The position numbers were made by a program, and so were the translations under genes. This document shows positions 19,765 through 28,949 of a stretch of 64,000 nt of DNA, one piece after another. The DNA comes from Enterococcus wangshanyuanii. Lineage in GTDB: Bacteria; Bacillota; Bacilli; Lactobacillales; Enterococcaceae. The notes below the pieces were generated by a model. The model was not told the DNA's origin. It ran no database searches and was given only the letters and a program-made list of their open reading frames with translations. The stretch lies in contig NZ_CP021876.1 of assembly GCF_002197645.1 (NCBI RefSeq), forward strand, positions 142,455 through 206,454. Direction: 5' to 3'. Within the stretch, counting starts at the first letter, position 1, and every line of letters starts with the position of its first letter.

Positions 19765-20625
19765 ATGTTGCTGATCACTGGCTCAACCGGAAAATTAGGA
19801 CATGCAATTGTAAAACAAATACAAAAAAAAATAGGAACAAAAGAAGTTGTTTTGATGACAACTGATTTAACTAAAGCACAAAGATATATTCAAGATGGAT
19901 TTGAAGTCCGCCAAGGAAATTTTGATGACCCAGACTCGCTAACTAAAGCTTTTGAAGGAATAGACAAATTATTAATAATTTCAACAATGAGTCAGGACCG
20001 ATTTTTTCAACAAAAAACTGCCATTGATGTTGCCAAAAAGATGGGAGTTGCTCATGTTATCTATACTAGTCTTGCAATTCAAGATATAGAAACTTCTCAT
20101 GTTAAACCAATTATGGAAAGTCATTTTTTTACTGAGCAATATTTGATGGAGTCAGGGTTAGTCTATACAATTCTGCGAAATACAATGTATGCTGATGCAA
20201 TATTAGATATAGTTGGTGATATTACTCAATTAGAAACCCTTTCTTTACCGGGAGGTAATGGAAGAGTGCCATATGCTTTACGACAAGAAATGGGAGAAGG
20301 AATTGCAAATCTGCTAGTTGAAAACTCTCACGCTAATAAACTATATAATATAGTTGGAGATAATTTATATTCGTATTATGATATAGCAAAACTATTAGGA
20401 GAAATTAGACAGACAACAATTAATTATCAGGATATTTCAATGGATATTTATATGAATCAACTTAAAATTAAGGGAATTCCTTCCTTTATGATTGACTTTA
20501 CCACTAATACAGTATTGGATATTAGGGATAAGCAATATGAAATTGAAGACAAAACGTTAAGCAGTCTTCTCGGTAGGCCCACAAAAGATTTATTACAACT
20601 GCTAACTACCCTGATGACTGTGTAA
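19765..20625 (+). CDS. NmrA/QorB-like NAD(P)-binding reductase
   Basis: A 286-residue atypical short-chain dehydrogenase. The N-terminal nucleotide-binding motif is MLLITGSTGKLGHAIVKQI (GxTGxxG), followed by a QGNFDDPDSL segment and the LLIISTMSQ strand. This matches the QorB (NADPH:quinone oxidoreductase 2) / NmrA group in order and length. I chose ATG 19765, nine bases after AAAGGTGAG; a GTG nine bases upstream is too close to that site. A terminator follows at 20665. It is probably a single-gene unit involved in redox sensing or quinone reduction. The exact substrate cannot be read. Confidence 0.85.
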   Translation: MLLITGSTGKLGHAIVKQIQKKIGTKEVVLMTTDLTKAQRYIQDGFEVRQGNFDDPDSLTKAFEGIDKLLIISTMSQDRFFQQKTAIDVAKKMGVAHVIYTSLAIQDIETSHVKPIMESHFFTEQYLMESGLVYTILRNTMYADAILDIVGDITQLETLSLPGGNGRVPYALRQEMGEGIANLLVENSHANKLYNIVGDNLYSYYDIAKLLGEIRQTTINYQDISMDIYMNQLKIKGIPSFMIDFTTNTVLDIRDKQYEIEDKTLSSLLGRPTKDLLQLLTTLMTV

Positions 20626-20664
20626 ATAAATTTGAGACAATGTTTTTGACTAACTTAGTAGAGG

Positions 20665-20696
20665 CCGATCTGCTATTTTTATTCTTAGCAGATCGG
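20665..20696 (+). terminator. Terminator after the NmrA-like gene
   Basis: CCGATCTGCTA (20665-20675) and TAGCAGATCGG (20686-20696) form a perfect 11-bp stem. It lies 40 bases after the stop codon. Confidence 0.65.
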
Positions 20697-21574
20697 TCAA
20701 CTCCTATGGATTTAGATAATAAATTGAACTATAAATAAAGTTCCTTAATTAACAGAAGGTGTTCTTTTTAACTTATAAGAATGCCTTTTTTTGTTGATTT
20801 CATACTGGTTTTCTATTTCAATTGCTATATACTGACTGCTTAAATCAATGTAATGAGCAATGTCTTTACGTTTTATTCAACATCTAACTTTCACAATTCA
20901 ATGAGTGAAAGAGGAACCATTATAAACTAGTAATGAGTAAAAAAATAGTTTAATTATTGGTGGTCCTAGAATAATAAAGTTTATGGATAAATTAACCATC
21001 CATACGTTTAAATAGAAGTTAGACGTTCTCAACGACTTGTAGTGAAGGAGTCATATCTAAATCCTAAACCCGTAAAACTATTGGTCGTTATTGAAAACAA
21101 TATCAAGCGGCGCAATGAGCATTAGAAAATAATTCACCAAATCTTATGAAAAAAGAAGCATTGACTGCTTATCTTACCTATCAATCAGAGAGAAAACCTA
21201 GAAAATATACACCTGAAATCGTCCAACGGATTGAAAACATCCTTTGAACTTAGTTTGCCTTCTCAAAAGCCCTCTCAACTTCTATCTTACATGCAGTATA
21301 ACAATTAAAAATCTTCCATAGACAAGAACACCTTTTAATTATTTGAAAATCTTTATTAAAATCAAGAAAATACTAGCAAGTAAATCAGTACTATTAAACA
21401 ATACATGTGTTAGAATTGGTACCAAATATTCTTAAGTTTTGATAGCTTATTCTTTAAAAAATGAGCAAAAATATTTACTCATTAAATTTATTCGAACATA
21501 TTTTTGACTAAATTGCTTATGAAGAAAATTAAAATTTGATATAATATAATGGTAACTAATTAGGAGGTATCAAA
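20697..21574. other. Gene-poor region with decayed coding traces
   Basis: A second hairpin occurs near 20756-20797 (GGTGTTCTT, loop, AAGAATGCC, T7). At 21145-21246 a plus frame reads KKEALTAYLTYQSERKPRKY and then stops after 32 residues. It has no ribosome site and looks like the remnant of a larger gene that I cannot name. The right end holds the promoter of the DUF2798 gene, with TATAAT at about 21544-21549. Confidence 0.4.
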
Positions 21575-22066
21575 TTGGATTTTTATATGAAATTACCCAG
21601 AAACAAGAAAGAATTCACACTATTTTTATTAGTCATTTCAATTGTATCAGTAAATATAATTGCGCCCTTAATCACTTTTTTAGAAGTTGGTTTTTCTAAA
21701 GAAACCTATTTTAACACTCTACAGGTTATTCCTTTCATTTGGTTGTTTGTAGTTATTTTAGTTTTATTGACACATACTCCAGCTGAAAAAATAACCAAAA
21801 AAATTATTCACAAAGATGATAGTTTTAATTCAGTTGTCACAATAAACATATTAGTCAATGTTTTGCTCATGTCTATATTTATGACAATAATTGGTACATG
21901 GATAGGTAGTAGATCTGTCACTTTTGATGTATTTCATAATTATTTAAATGTTTGGCCAAGAAATTTTGCGATATCATTAGCGATAGAATTATTAATTGCC
22001 CATCCTGTTGCTCGTTTGATATTATACAAACTTCATATATCAAAAGATAAGCAGAAAGCTGCTTAA
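21575..22066 (+). CDS. DUF2798-like membrane protein
   Basis: A 163-residue protein with four membrane helices (residues about 16-38, 48-66, 88-112 and 130-155). The layout and the PxTRNFAISLAIELLIAHPVAR-like second half (here WPRNFAISLAIELLIAHPVA) match the DUF2798 family. The start is TTG 21575, seven bases after TAGGAGG (21561-21567); the ATG at 21587 is too far from that site. A terminator at 22083-22108 closes the unit. Family function is unknown. Confidence 0.75.
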   Translation: MDFYMKLPRNKKEFTLFLLVISIVSVNIIAPLITFLEVGFSKETYFNTLQVIPFIWLFVVILVLLTHTPAEKITKKIIHKDDSFNSVVTINILVNVLLMSIFMTIIGTWIGSRSVTFDVFHNYLNVWPRNFAISLAIELLIAHPVARLILYKLHISKDKQKAA

Positions 22067-22082
22067 TCACGAATGATTAGTT

Positions 22083-22108
22083 AAAGCAGACGTTTAAGGA
22101 TCTGCTTT
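22083..22108 (+). terminator. Terminator after the DUF2798-like gene
   Basis: AAAGCAGA and TCTGCTTT enclose a 10-base loop and are followed by T6. Confidence 0.75.
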
Positions 22109-22197
22109 TTTCTATGCCCAAAACGAATGTTTTTGGTAGAGATACTTTTACTAAAAAAATAGGATAGAGAAATTCTCTATCCTAGCCCTCTTAATTA

Positions 22198-22545
22198 TTA
22201 ATAATTTGAATACTGTTGAAAAACATAACTGAAAATCGTGATAGCTAAAAGTAAATAAATTAATACAATAGCAATAGCAACAATAAACCACACGAAGCCT
22301 GCTCTATTCCACGTTTTTTGAATTGCTTTAAATGTATCAATATCTTCATGTAAGAAGTTTCCACTTTGCCATGCCCACTCATTTCCTTTAAATCCACATA
22401 CAAATATCCAAACAATATTAAATAGTGGTATTAAACACAACAACGGCAGATACGTCTTATTTCCTATCCCCCATACTATATTGAACATAAATGCTCCCCA
22501 GTTCCAACCTTTTACTTCATTGGGTGTTTCCCCCATCATTTTCAT
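22198..22545 (-). CDS. Small membrane protein with NWGAF motif
   Basis: A 115-residue protein with two or three membrane helices. It begins with a cytoplasmic GWNWGAFMFNIVWGIGN segment, followed by FKGNEWAWQSG and a C-terminal membrane helix. This pattern is found in many Firmicutes small membrane proteins, sometimes mislabelled ribonuclease G, and their function is unknown. The AAAGGAG-like site (AAAAAGGAG) sits just before ATG 22545. It is transcribed alone. Confidence 0.7.
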   Translation of the reverse strand: MKMMGETPNEVKGWNWGAFMFNIVWGIGNKTYLPLLCLIPLFNIVWIFVCGFKGNEWAWQSGNFLHEDIDTFKAIQKTWNRAGFVWFIVAIAIVLIYLLLAITIFSYVFQQYSNY

Positions 22546-22955
22546 CTCCTTTTTTTCACTTTAAGTAGTTTATCATATTTGAGTAATTATTTGAACTCTC
22601 TTTACAAAAAATCCGTTATTTCTTTTGCTTTTGAGCAACTCTATTGAACACTGAGTAACCTTGTAAGAGCAACGTTCACAAAACGTTCAATTGCCTATAC
22701 TCTATTGAACTTTTCTATCCTAATTAAAAAGCACCATGATTTTCATCATGATGTTTTTCGTACTTTGAGTGTAGATCATGATGTAACACATCCATTATGG
22801 TCTACATTCAAAGTGGAGCTAACGCTCAAATCAATATTACTCTTGTATCTAATTGGGGAAGATTACTAAAATAAATGACTTCTAATGTTTCATTTTTTCT
22901 TGATATTTTTCTACAAAATGAAGATATTCATTAGTTATCTTATACGTAAGCTCGA
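22546..22955. other. Intergenic region with a long imperfect hairpin
   Basis: At about 22770-22824, CTTTGAGTGTAGA pairs with TCTACATTCAAAG with one mismatch around a 26-base loop; a smaller hairpin (CATGATTTTCATCATG) lies just left of it. They may end transcripts from either side. No gene is seen. Confidence 0.45.
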
Positions 22956-24032
22956 TTATTTATTTTGAACTTCAAAAGAGCCAACATCTTTGATGCTTGT
23001 ATCATATATATCTGATTCTTCAATCTTAACTTTATAAGTTGATACTTTATCTAAAGCACTTAAATCCAGTTCGATCTCAAATTTTTCTTTATCTAATTGC
23101 TTGAAATTAATATTTGAATTTGAAATCTCTACACCATTCTTATATACTGTAATTTCAGGAAAATTCGGATACTCTACTGGAGCATTAAAAGTAATTGTTG
23201 TTTGTAATGCATCGCTTTTAGATACAATGTTTGTAACATTATTTGAATCAAGAACCTTTGTGTCCGCTGTTTGAAGGAGTGGCAGATAAGCAATATCAAA
23301 GCTCCAATCTCCAGTATATTCTAATGAGGTAGGAACACTAAATGGTTGAGGATTGTCAGGATCAGCAAATGCCTTAGATTCTGCTGTTTCATACTCGTCA
23401 CGATCCATCCAAGCTAATCTATAAATATGAAGACTTAGTTCTGCATTTTCGGGAATACTCTCTGTATCGAAAGTTGATATCACTGATCCATAAAAAGTAT
23501 CTCCGTCTAATCTAAATGTTGAATAGGAATGTACGCCTTGAAATAAATCTTTAGTATCCCCTTTAACAAAGAGACCAAGTTGAATATCTTGATAATCTGA
23601 TTTAGCCGCTATATCCTTTTTTAGTAACGTTTTTAATTTTTCATCATCTATCTTAAACTGATAATCAAAAGCAAATTTTTTCTTTGTGGAAACAAATTTA
23701 GTCAACTTTATCTCTCGATCATTTTGAATACTTGTTAAATTGAGTTCAGTAGGTATGGCATTTTTCTCTACGGTCTCCACTCCAGAATCTATTCCGATCC
23801 CTAGTGCATTCTCTATCGCTACCCCTACTGGCGTTTTGGTTATTATTAGTAAAAGTGCTACTGCAGCAACTAATACTGCCATGACACTATTTTTAGAAAG
23901 TACTTTATAATTTTTCTCTTGTTTAATTTTATTGTTTAGAATATCTTCTCTATTAGACTCTAGCTTAGTCAGTACTTCATCTGGGATTTTTCTTTCATTC
24001 TTAATTTTATCGATTATTTTTTTATCCATCAT
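22956..24032 (-). CDS. Anti-sigma-like DUF4179 membrane protein
   Basis: A 358-residue protein with a short cytoplasmic N-terminus, one membrane helix (SVMAVLVAAVALLLIITKT, residues about 49-67) and a long extracellular domain of DUF4179 type (TPVGVAIENALGIGIDSG follows the helix). Its start overlaps the end of the sigma factor gene (sigma stop TAA inside ATGATGGATAA), so the two are translationally coupled. In this arrangement the membrane protein normally holds the sigma factor until a surface signal is sensed. ATG 24032 or 24029 is possible; both follow TTGGAGGA. Confidence 0.85.
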   Translation of the reverse strand: MMDKKIIDKIKNERKIPDEVLTKLESNREDILNNKIKQEKNYKVLSKNSVMAVLVAAVALLLIITKTPVGVAIENALGIGIDSGVETVEKNAIPTELNLTSIQNDREIKLTKFVSTKKKFAFDYQFKIDDEKLKTLLKKDIAAKSDYQDIQLGLFVKGDTKDLFQGVHSYSTFRLDGDTFYGSVISTFDTESIPENAELSLHIYRLAWMDRDEYETAESKAFADPDNPQPFSVPTSLEYTGDWSFDIAYLPLLQTADTKVLDSNNVTNIVSKSDALQTTITFNAPVEYPNFPEITVYKNGVEISNSNINFKQLDKEKFEIELDLSALDKVSTYKVKIEESDIYDTSIKDVGSFEVQNK

Positions 24033-24540
24033 TTGATTCCTCCAATAAAATTTTCAATTTCATTTTTCCTCTAGCTAATCTTGTCTTTACAGTATTTACA
24101 GATATTTTCAACTGTTCAGATATTTCTTTGATACTAAACCCTGCATAATAATATAGTATAAGCGGTATTCTGTAGATTTCTTCCAATCCATTCAATTCTT
24201 GCTCTACATCAAAGGTGTTGTGCCTCTCTACTTTATCAGCTATATACCTCTCTTCAGACTCTGCATCGGCTGTTTTTCTCTTTAAAATGTCTTTTGCACT
24301 ATTAGTCATTATTTGAAAGATCCAAGAATTAAATGCTTCTTCATTTTTTAACTTCGTTATTTTCGTCCATGCACGTATCTCTGTTTCTTGCATGCAATCA
24401 GCTACATCTTCGTCATTCCAAAGTATTTTATATGCTGAATTATATAAAATGTCCTGATAAGCTGTACATAGCTCAATAAAAGCTTGTGAATTTCCTTTTT
24501 TAGCTTTTCTAACTAAGTGTACATCTACATTTTTTTGCAC
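24022..24540 (-). CDS. ECF-type RNA polymerase sigma factor
   Basis: A 172-residue sigma-70 family protein with region 2 at residues about 10-75 (AFIELCTAYQDILYNSAYKI) and region 4 near the C-terminus (FSIKEISEQLKISVNTVKTR). I prefer GTG 24540 (VQKNVDVHL), seven bases after GGGAGG; the ATG at 24558 lies on top of that ribosome site. It is followed directly by its probable membrane anti-sigma factor. The target genes are not known, but the secreted protein gene just upstream (24721-25368, same strand) is a candidate. Confidence 0.85.
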   Translation of the reverse strand: MQKNVDVHLVRKAKKGNSQAFIELCTAYQDILYNSAYKILWNDEDVADCMQETEIRAWTKITKLKNEEAFNSWIFQIMTNSAKDILKRKTADAESEERYIADKVERHNTFDVEQELNGLEEIYRIPLILYYYAGFSIKEISEQLKISVNTVKTRLARGKMKLKILLEESNDG

Positions 24541-24638
24541 AAATATTCCTCCCTTCATAATATAAGACTGCGAATTTTCCTAAAAAGTTTCATTGCAAAT
24601 ATATTTTTATTTGTATGTACTTTATTTATCAAAAAAAA

Positions 24639-24670
24639 GACCAGAATATACATTATGAAATATTCTGGTC
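24639..24670 (-). terminator. Terminator of the secreted orphan gene
   Basis: GACCAGAATAT (24639-24649) and ATATTCTGGTC (24660-24670) form a perfect 11-bp stem; on the minus strand it is followed by T8. Confidence 0.8.
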
Positions 24671-24720
24671 CTTTATATTAATAATTTGGATTGCTTCTCA
24701 TGTAATAGAAATGAGTATGA

Positions 24721-25368
24721 TTAGTATATATAGTATCGGCTTCCTTTAACAGGATTGTATGTTGCAAAATATCCTTGTAGTTTTGCTGACCCACTTTTTG
24801 AAGGAAAATATACCCAGTCTAGATTTGCGTCAACCACATGTTTACGTAAGAAACTATTATTTCCTGGAATCACAGTATAAAAATAGAATGAATCTTTTGT
24901 AGCTCTTACACCAAATTTTGGGTTTGCATTGTAATCTCTAAATTTAAATTGGGCTCCACTGTATCTCCAACCTGATCCAGAAAATTCACATGAATTATAT
25001 GGAATCCATGCAGTTTGATTATCTCTTGGTGCTCCGGCAGCAAATGTCATGAATGGAGGCAAGTTTTTTTCAGTGGTGTCTACTACCTCTACATCTTTTA
25101 CGGAGCTAAAAACTTCATCATAGATTTCCTGTGTAGGTTCTTCAATATTTAAATCTTGTATTTCTTCTTCAATAGCTTCAATTACTTCAAGTGAACTTTC
25201 TTGAGTCATTATTTCATCTATCTCTGGATTATAAATTAAGCCCGTTCCCTCTTCAACATTCTTTTTCATGCTTTCATATGAAGCAGCTTCAGAAGTATGT
25301 GCATTCCAAATTAACCCCATACACCCAACAGCGCCAAATAAAAGCGCCTTTTCTAACATTTTTTTCAT
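24721..25368 (-). CDS. Secreted protein of unknown function
   Basis: A 215-residue protein with a signal peptide (MKKMLEKALLFGAVGCMGLI, cleavage near TSEA-A). An acidic, Glu-rich propeptide-like region follows (residues about 35-95). A more basic, aromatic-rich C-terminal domain begins near MTFAAGAPRDN and contains NSCEFSGSGWRYSG and ends RYYIY. ATG 25368 follows AAAGGGG; an upstream in-frame start at 25401 has no site. The acidic-then-basic layout could reflect a pro-domain shielding a secreted effector or bacteriocin-like domain, but I do not recognise the family. It lies directly upstream of the sigma/anti-sigma pair and has its own terminator. Confidence 0.65.
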   Translation of the reverse strand: MKKMLEKALLFGAVGCMGLIWNAHTSEAASYESMKKNVEEGTGLIYNPEIDEIMTQESSLEVIEAIEEEIQDLNIEEPTQEIYDEVFSSVKDVEVVDTTEKNLPPFMTFAAGAPRDNQTAWIPYNSCEFSGSGWRYSGAQFKFRDYNANPKFGVRATKDSFYFYTVIPGNNSFLRKHVVDANLDWVYFPSKSGSAKLQGYFATYNPVKGSRYYIY

Positions 25369-25660
25369 TATTTTTTCCCCTTTATTATTTTTTACAAGCA
25401 TTTAATCAATATTTATCTTTATGCCTGTTATTGATATTTTATCATAATGTATTCTGTATTCAAAGATATATTTTATGAATGTTATGTATGGATTAAACTT
25501 TAAATGTGCTAATCATCAGTTACGTTTACATATGAATATCACAAAGAAGCTGACCTAAAGGGAGATCAACTTCTTTTCATGCTTTTAAAGTCAGACATTC
25601 GTCTTTATTTAAGTATACTGCATGTTGAATTGTTTTACACTCTCTAACAATTTTCTTGAC

Positions 25661-26425
25661 TTAATACCCTCTACTTCCTTTATTCTTATACGTTCGTAAA
25701 AGTAAATCTACTTCTTGTTTTGACGGTTCTTTATATTTTTCATAAATTTCTTTATACACCTTAAGCAACTCTCTTAATCGGAAATTCATGTCTTCCTGAT
25801 CAAACATTTCAAGATCCAACGTGCTACTATCCAACCATCTTATATAGTCTTCATATTCATCCCCAGCCCTAACTTTTAGACTTGCTGCCAATTTTTCCAG
25901 TCCGTAAACTCCGCCGACATCTTCAATGATTCCATAACCTTCACCTTCAGTTACATACGGTGTATCTGAGTCTATTCGTTCCTTTTTCTCACAGTTTTCT
26001 AAATAAATAGACACTTCCCAACTATCCCCAAAATCATAGAAACATGACAGTTCCATACCTTTTTTTCGAGTGATCTGTTTTACTTTTAATTTGTCTGCTC
26101 GCAATAGTTTTTCTGTATCAATCTTGAAATCTTCATAGCCTGGCAACTCATATCTTATTCTTTTTAATATCTCTTTATTACTCTGCTTTTCAAGATAAGG
26201 AGTAAGCTGCTCGATAGAATATTCTTGCCCTAATTCTTTCAAGACGTCTTTCCTGATATCTTGTGTAATAGAAAATAAATGACTTGCGTGCATTTCATAC
26301 ATGATCATAATTGTATACGCAAGCTCAGCTATCGTCTTTTCTCCAGTAATCTCAAAACGACGCCAAATTTTTGGCTGATAGTCCTTTAGCTCTGAGTAAA
26401 AGTAATATATATCTTGTTCAACCAT
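25661..26425 (-). CDS. Plasmid pRiA4b ORF-3-like protein
   Basis: A 254-residue cytoplasmic protein of the PRiA4_ORF3 family. The N-terminus YYFYSELKDYQPKIWRRFEI and the segment YDFGDSWEVSIYLE are the family hallmarks (xPxIWRR; YDFGDxWxH). The glutamate- and aspartate-rich C-terminus is also typical (EGYGIIEDVGGVYGL). The family is widespread on plasmids and chromosomes, and its biochemical role is unknown. ATG 26425 has a weak site (GGAGTAAG). A hairpin at about 25546-25578 probably ends the transcript. Confidence 0.85.
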   Translation of the reverse strand: MVEQDIYYFYSELKDYQPKIWRRFEITGEKTIAELAYTIMIMYEMHASHLFSITQDIRKDVLKELGQEYSIEQLTPYLEKQSNKEILKRIRYELPGYEDFKIDTEKLLRADKLKVKQITRKKGMELSCFYDFGDSWEVSIYLENCEKKERIDSDTPYVTEGEGYGIIEDVGGVYGLEKLAASLKVRAGDEYEDYIRWLDSSTLDLEMFDQEDMNFRLRELLKVYKEIYEKYKEPSKQEVDLLLRTYKNKGSRGY

Positions 26426-26560
26426 CGCTTACTCCTCCGTCTATTCAGTAGGTTTAATATCTACATTGTACCATATCATCAATAATACTAAATTGACGTC
26501 CACAGAAAATCAGCTCTTTCCAAAAAAAATCTTCCAGTTGCCTTGATTAGGCTACTGAAA

Positions 26561-26588
26561 GATTAATGATGTGACGGAAAGTTCCGCT
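26561..26588. repeat. 28-bp 3' element, copy 1
   Basis: GATTAATGATGTG-CGGAAAG-TCCGCT is shared at 26 of 28 positions with 54928-54955. Here it forms AATGATGT...ACATCATT around GGAA/TTCC. It lies 67 bases beyond the stop of the minus-strand gene at 26655, so it is probably a terminator or 3' structure. Confidence 0.6.
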
Positions 26589-26654
26589 AACATCATTCTA
26601 TATGATTTACAGTTGGTCTACAAGTTAAGGAAGACCCCGTTTGTTTAACTTTTC

Positions 26655-26855
26655 TTAGTGAACCACTGAAAATGCCGGTCTTTTTATTTTTGAAAAAGAA
26701 TATCCTTGTTGCTTCAGTTGTTGCTTTTTGACAACATATTTATCAATTCCACACAGAACAATTACGGTATTATCTAAAATACTAAAAACTTCTCCAGTAA
26801 CTTCTTTTCCTGATAAAGTCTGAACTGTCACCGTTTCTCCTTTTGTTAATTTCAT
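26655..26855 (-). CDS. Small beta-rich protein of unknown function
   Basis: A 66-residue protein (MKLTKGETVTVQTLSGKEVT) that looks like a single SH3/Sm-like small barrel followed by a basic C-terminal tail (KKQQLKQQGYSFSKIKRP). A good match to AGAGGAAT precedes ATG. It has its own transcription unit, with a structured 3' element at 26561-26588. It could bind nucleic acid, but nothing proves it. Confidence 0.6.
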   Translation of the reverse strand: MKLTKGETVTVQTLSGKEVTGEVFSILDNTVIVLCGIDKYVVKKQQLKQQGYSFSKIKRPAFSVVH

Positions 26856-27025
26856 TCCTCTATCTCCAATAATTTGATTTGTATCATTTTACACTAAAGA
26901 TTTACCTAGTAAAAGTGATTATATCACAATACACGAACGTAAAATTTGCTTATACTCAAATTTTACATAGAAAGGATAAAATAAAAGGATCATTCCATCC
27001 CTTCTCGAAAGAAATCGAATATACT

Positions 27026-27292
27026 TTAGCCAAATGTTACTAGTCCTTTTCGTGGCTTGTCAGACTCATTTGTAATTCTTTCATCATATTTGTATGAACA
27101 TATCTGCTTTAAATTAAAACGAATCTTTCCCCATTTTTTACTATCAATAGATTTTGTCCATTCTTCACCTATTGATATTTTTTCTTCTATTTCATTAAAT
27201 ATGAGAGTTGCTTCTTCATTTTCAAAACTAAGTGAATTATTTGAGCCACTAGATATTTCTACATACAATTTACTTTTGTTTTGTTGTTTCAT
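27026..27292 (-). CDS. Small orphan protein, last gene of the motif-linked array
   Basis: An 88-residue protein of unknown family (MKQQNKSKLYVEISSGSNNS). I chose ATG 27292, which follows GGAAGGAAG; a TTG at 27325 would put 11 residues across the conserved junction motif. The composition is polar with no signal peptide. It is the most downstream member of a minus-strand run that starts at 30767. Its junction with the previous gene contains motif copy CAAAAACCGTCATTATTAAT (27323-27342). Confidence 0.55.
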   Translation of the reverse strand: MKQQNKSKLYVEISSGSNNSLSFENEEATLIFNEIEEKISIGEEWTKSIDSKKWGKIRFNLKQICSYKYDERITNESDKPRKGLVTFG

Positions 27293-27377
27293 AAAAATCT
27301 TCCTTCCTGATTTTTGCTTTATCAAAAACCGTCATTATTAATCGATTCTATCAAAATATGCTTGTCCATCATCACCT

Positions 27378-27797
27378 TTAATTTTTTTTTACTTTGTTCC
27401 TTAGAAACGCATCGTTGATTTTTCTAAATGTTTCTATTAATAAGGTAACTTCGTTCAAATTATTCGCTTGTGCAGTAACAGAAACAAGAACTGGATACGT
27501 CTCTTGATTAGTAGGTGGAACATTCAATAGAAATGGTGTATTTTCAAAAGAGACTTTTAACTCCTGTAACTCTATTTTTGAATAGCAAGTGTAGGGTAAA
27601 TCATCGTTTGTTACTACATAAGATCCATTTGAATATACTTCAATACAAATGGTATCGTCAGAAACATCATTATATTTATTTTCATAGAGCAAATAAGAAT
27701 GAGGCATCTCCTTTTTATATTCTTCAATGATCCTATCAGAATCATCTTCAACAGTGCCTAACCGATTTAAAACCTTTTCAATTTCTTTTGTTTTCAT
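27378..27797 (-). CDS. Orphan protein in the motif-linked array
   Basis: A 139-residue soluble protein (MKTKEIEKVLNRLGTVEDDS) with predicted mixed helix and strand and a slightly acidic composition. No motif that I recognise. AGGAGA is nine bases before ATG 27797, directly after a junction-motif copy that includes the stop codon of the upstream nuclease-like gene. Confidence 0.65.
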   Translation of the reverse strand: MKTKEIEKVLNRLGTVEDDSDRIIEEYKKEMPHSYLLYENKYNDVSDDTICIEVYSNGSYVVTNDDLPYTCYSKIELQELKVSFENTPFLLNVPPTNQETYPVLVSVTAQANNLNEVTLLIETFRKINDAFLRNKVKKN

Positions 27798-27826
27798 TTC
27801 AATTTTCTCCTTCCCAAAAACCGTCG

Positions 27827-28600
27827 TTAATTAGCTATTTCCTTTAGTTGATTTTCTAGCTGCTTAATTTTCAACCAAGCATCTCTTTTCAGCCGTCTTT
27901 CTTCTCTGTAGTCTTTTTTGATTAGTACCACATCTTCCTTCAAATATTTGAGTTCTTGAGACAATACTGAAAGCACCAATTCCTTGTAATCTTCGCTTAC
28001 ACTAGAATCGATTAAAAGGTTCAAGAATTTATTTTTGTCTTCAGCATAAATTTCCAACATGAAATCCACTAGAAAATCACTTTTTCCTTTGGCTGTTCTT
28101 TTCACTATTTCTTTCATCAATGTCTCTGTATTATAAATTGACAGTCCTTTTTCAATTTGTTTTGCTTTGAAGACCTCACGATTCATCGAAGTTACTAGGT
28201 TTCTGAAGAGAATTTCTTCATTAATTATCAATTCTTTCTGCCTGATTGGTTTTTTCTTTACTGTAATAGTCCCTTTTCTATAGGTTAATACTCCTATATG
28301 TTTAGGAATGTCTGCTATGACAACCTCATATAGTTCTACTGGAAGAACAAAATAATTGAAATGTCCTAAAAATGTTAGTTTATTTTTAGAATAAAAATCT
28401 TGCTTACTTACTTTAATTTCATAAAATCTCCAGATTTTTTCATATCCTTCTGAACGATTGCCCCTCATTTCAACAGATAAGGTATCTACAATACCTTCAT
28501 TACCTGGCATCGTTACTTCATCTACAGCTATATGTCCCAAATCATAACAGTAATCATACAGCGCTTTTTCAATGTTTTTAGTAAGGCTTGTCTTGCTCAC
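27827..28600 (-). CDS. MmcB-like PD-(D/E)xK nuclease-fold protein
   Basis: A 257-residue protein whose first 130 residues match the MmcB/DUF1052 group of restriction-endonuclease-fold proteins. The acidic residue lies in NEGIVDTLSVEM and the catalytic pair in WRFYEIKVSKQDF (E-x-K). A conserved DFxSxxK-like continuation and an IGVLTY strand follow. The C-terminal 100 residues are helical and charged, with a coiled coil at the end. GTG 28600 follows GAAGG. MmcB is linked to DNA repair in alphaproteobacteria. Here, in a plasmid array of small orphans, it could act in DNA processing or defence; that is inference. Confidence 0.75.
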   Translation of the reverse strand: MSKTSLTKNIEKALYDYCYDLGHIAVDEVTMPGNEGIVDTLSVEMRGNRSEGYEKIWRFYEIKVSKQDFYSKNKLTFLGHFNYFVLPVELYEVVIADIPKHIGVLTYRKGTITVKKKPIRQKELIINEEILFRNLVTSMNREVFKAKQIEKGLSIYNTETLMKEIVKRTAKGKSDFLVDFMLEIYAEDKNKFLNLLIDSSVSEDYKELVLSVLSQELKYLKEDVVLIKKDYREERRLKRDAWLKIKQLENQLKEIAN

Positions 28601-28643
28601 TAATTGTCACCTTCTTTCTTGTCCCAAAAACCGTCGTTAATCT

Positions 28644-28880
28644 TTAACTAGAAACAACTTCCATCTTGCTCCAATTACTAACTTTATTTTTCAGTTTTTC
28701 CATAGCATTTTCGGCTCTTTTTTTTGAAGTATAATCTTTTGCATTCCTTATATCATCAACAAAGTTTCCAAACACTTCACCTTGTACAATATATGTTGTG
28801 CCAGAATAGTAATACTCAATTTCTATTCCTCCACCGAAATTTTGTGAAACCCTAATAACAAAATTTTCTTTACATTTCAT
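28644..28880 (-). CDS. Small orphan protein in the motif-linked array
   Basis: A 78-residue protein (MKCKENFVIRVSQNFGGGIE). ATG 28880 follows AAAGGGG; an upstream TTG at 28898 lies within the junction motif. It is a beta-hairpin-rich N-terminus followed by a lysine-rich helix. Family unknown. Confidence 0.6.
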   Translation of the reverse strand: MKCKENFVIRVSQNFGGGIEIEYYYSGTTYIVQGEVFGNFVDDIRNAKDYTSKKRAENAMEKLKNKVSNWSKMEVVSS

Positions 28881-28949
28881 GTTGTTATCCCCTTTCAAAA
28901 ACCGTCATTTTTTATTGAAATAGCTTTTCAGTGCATTCTCTACTGTGCT

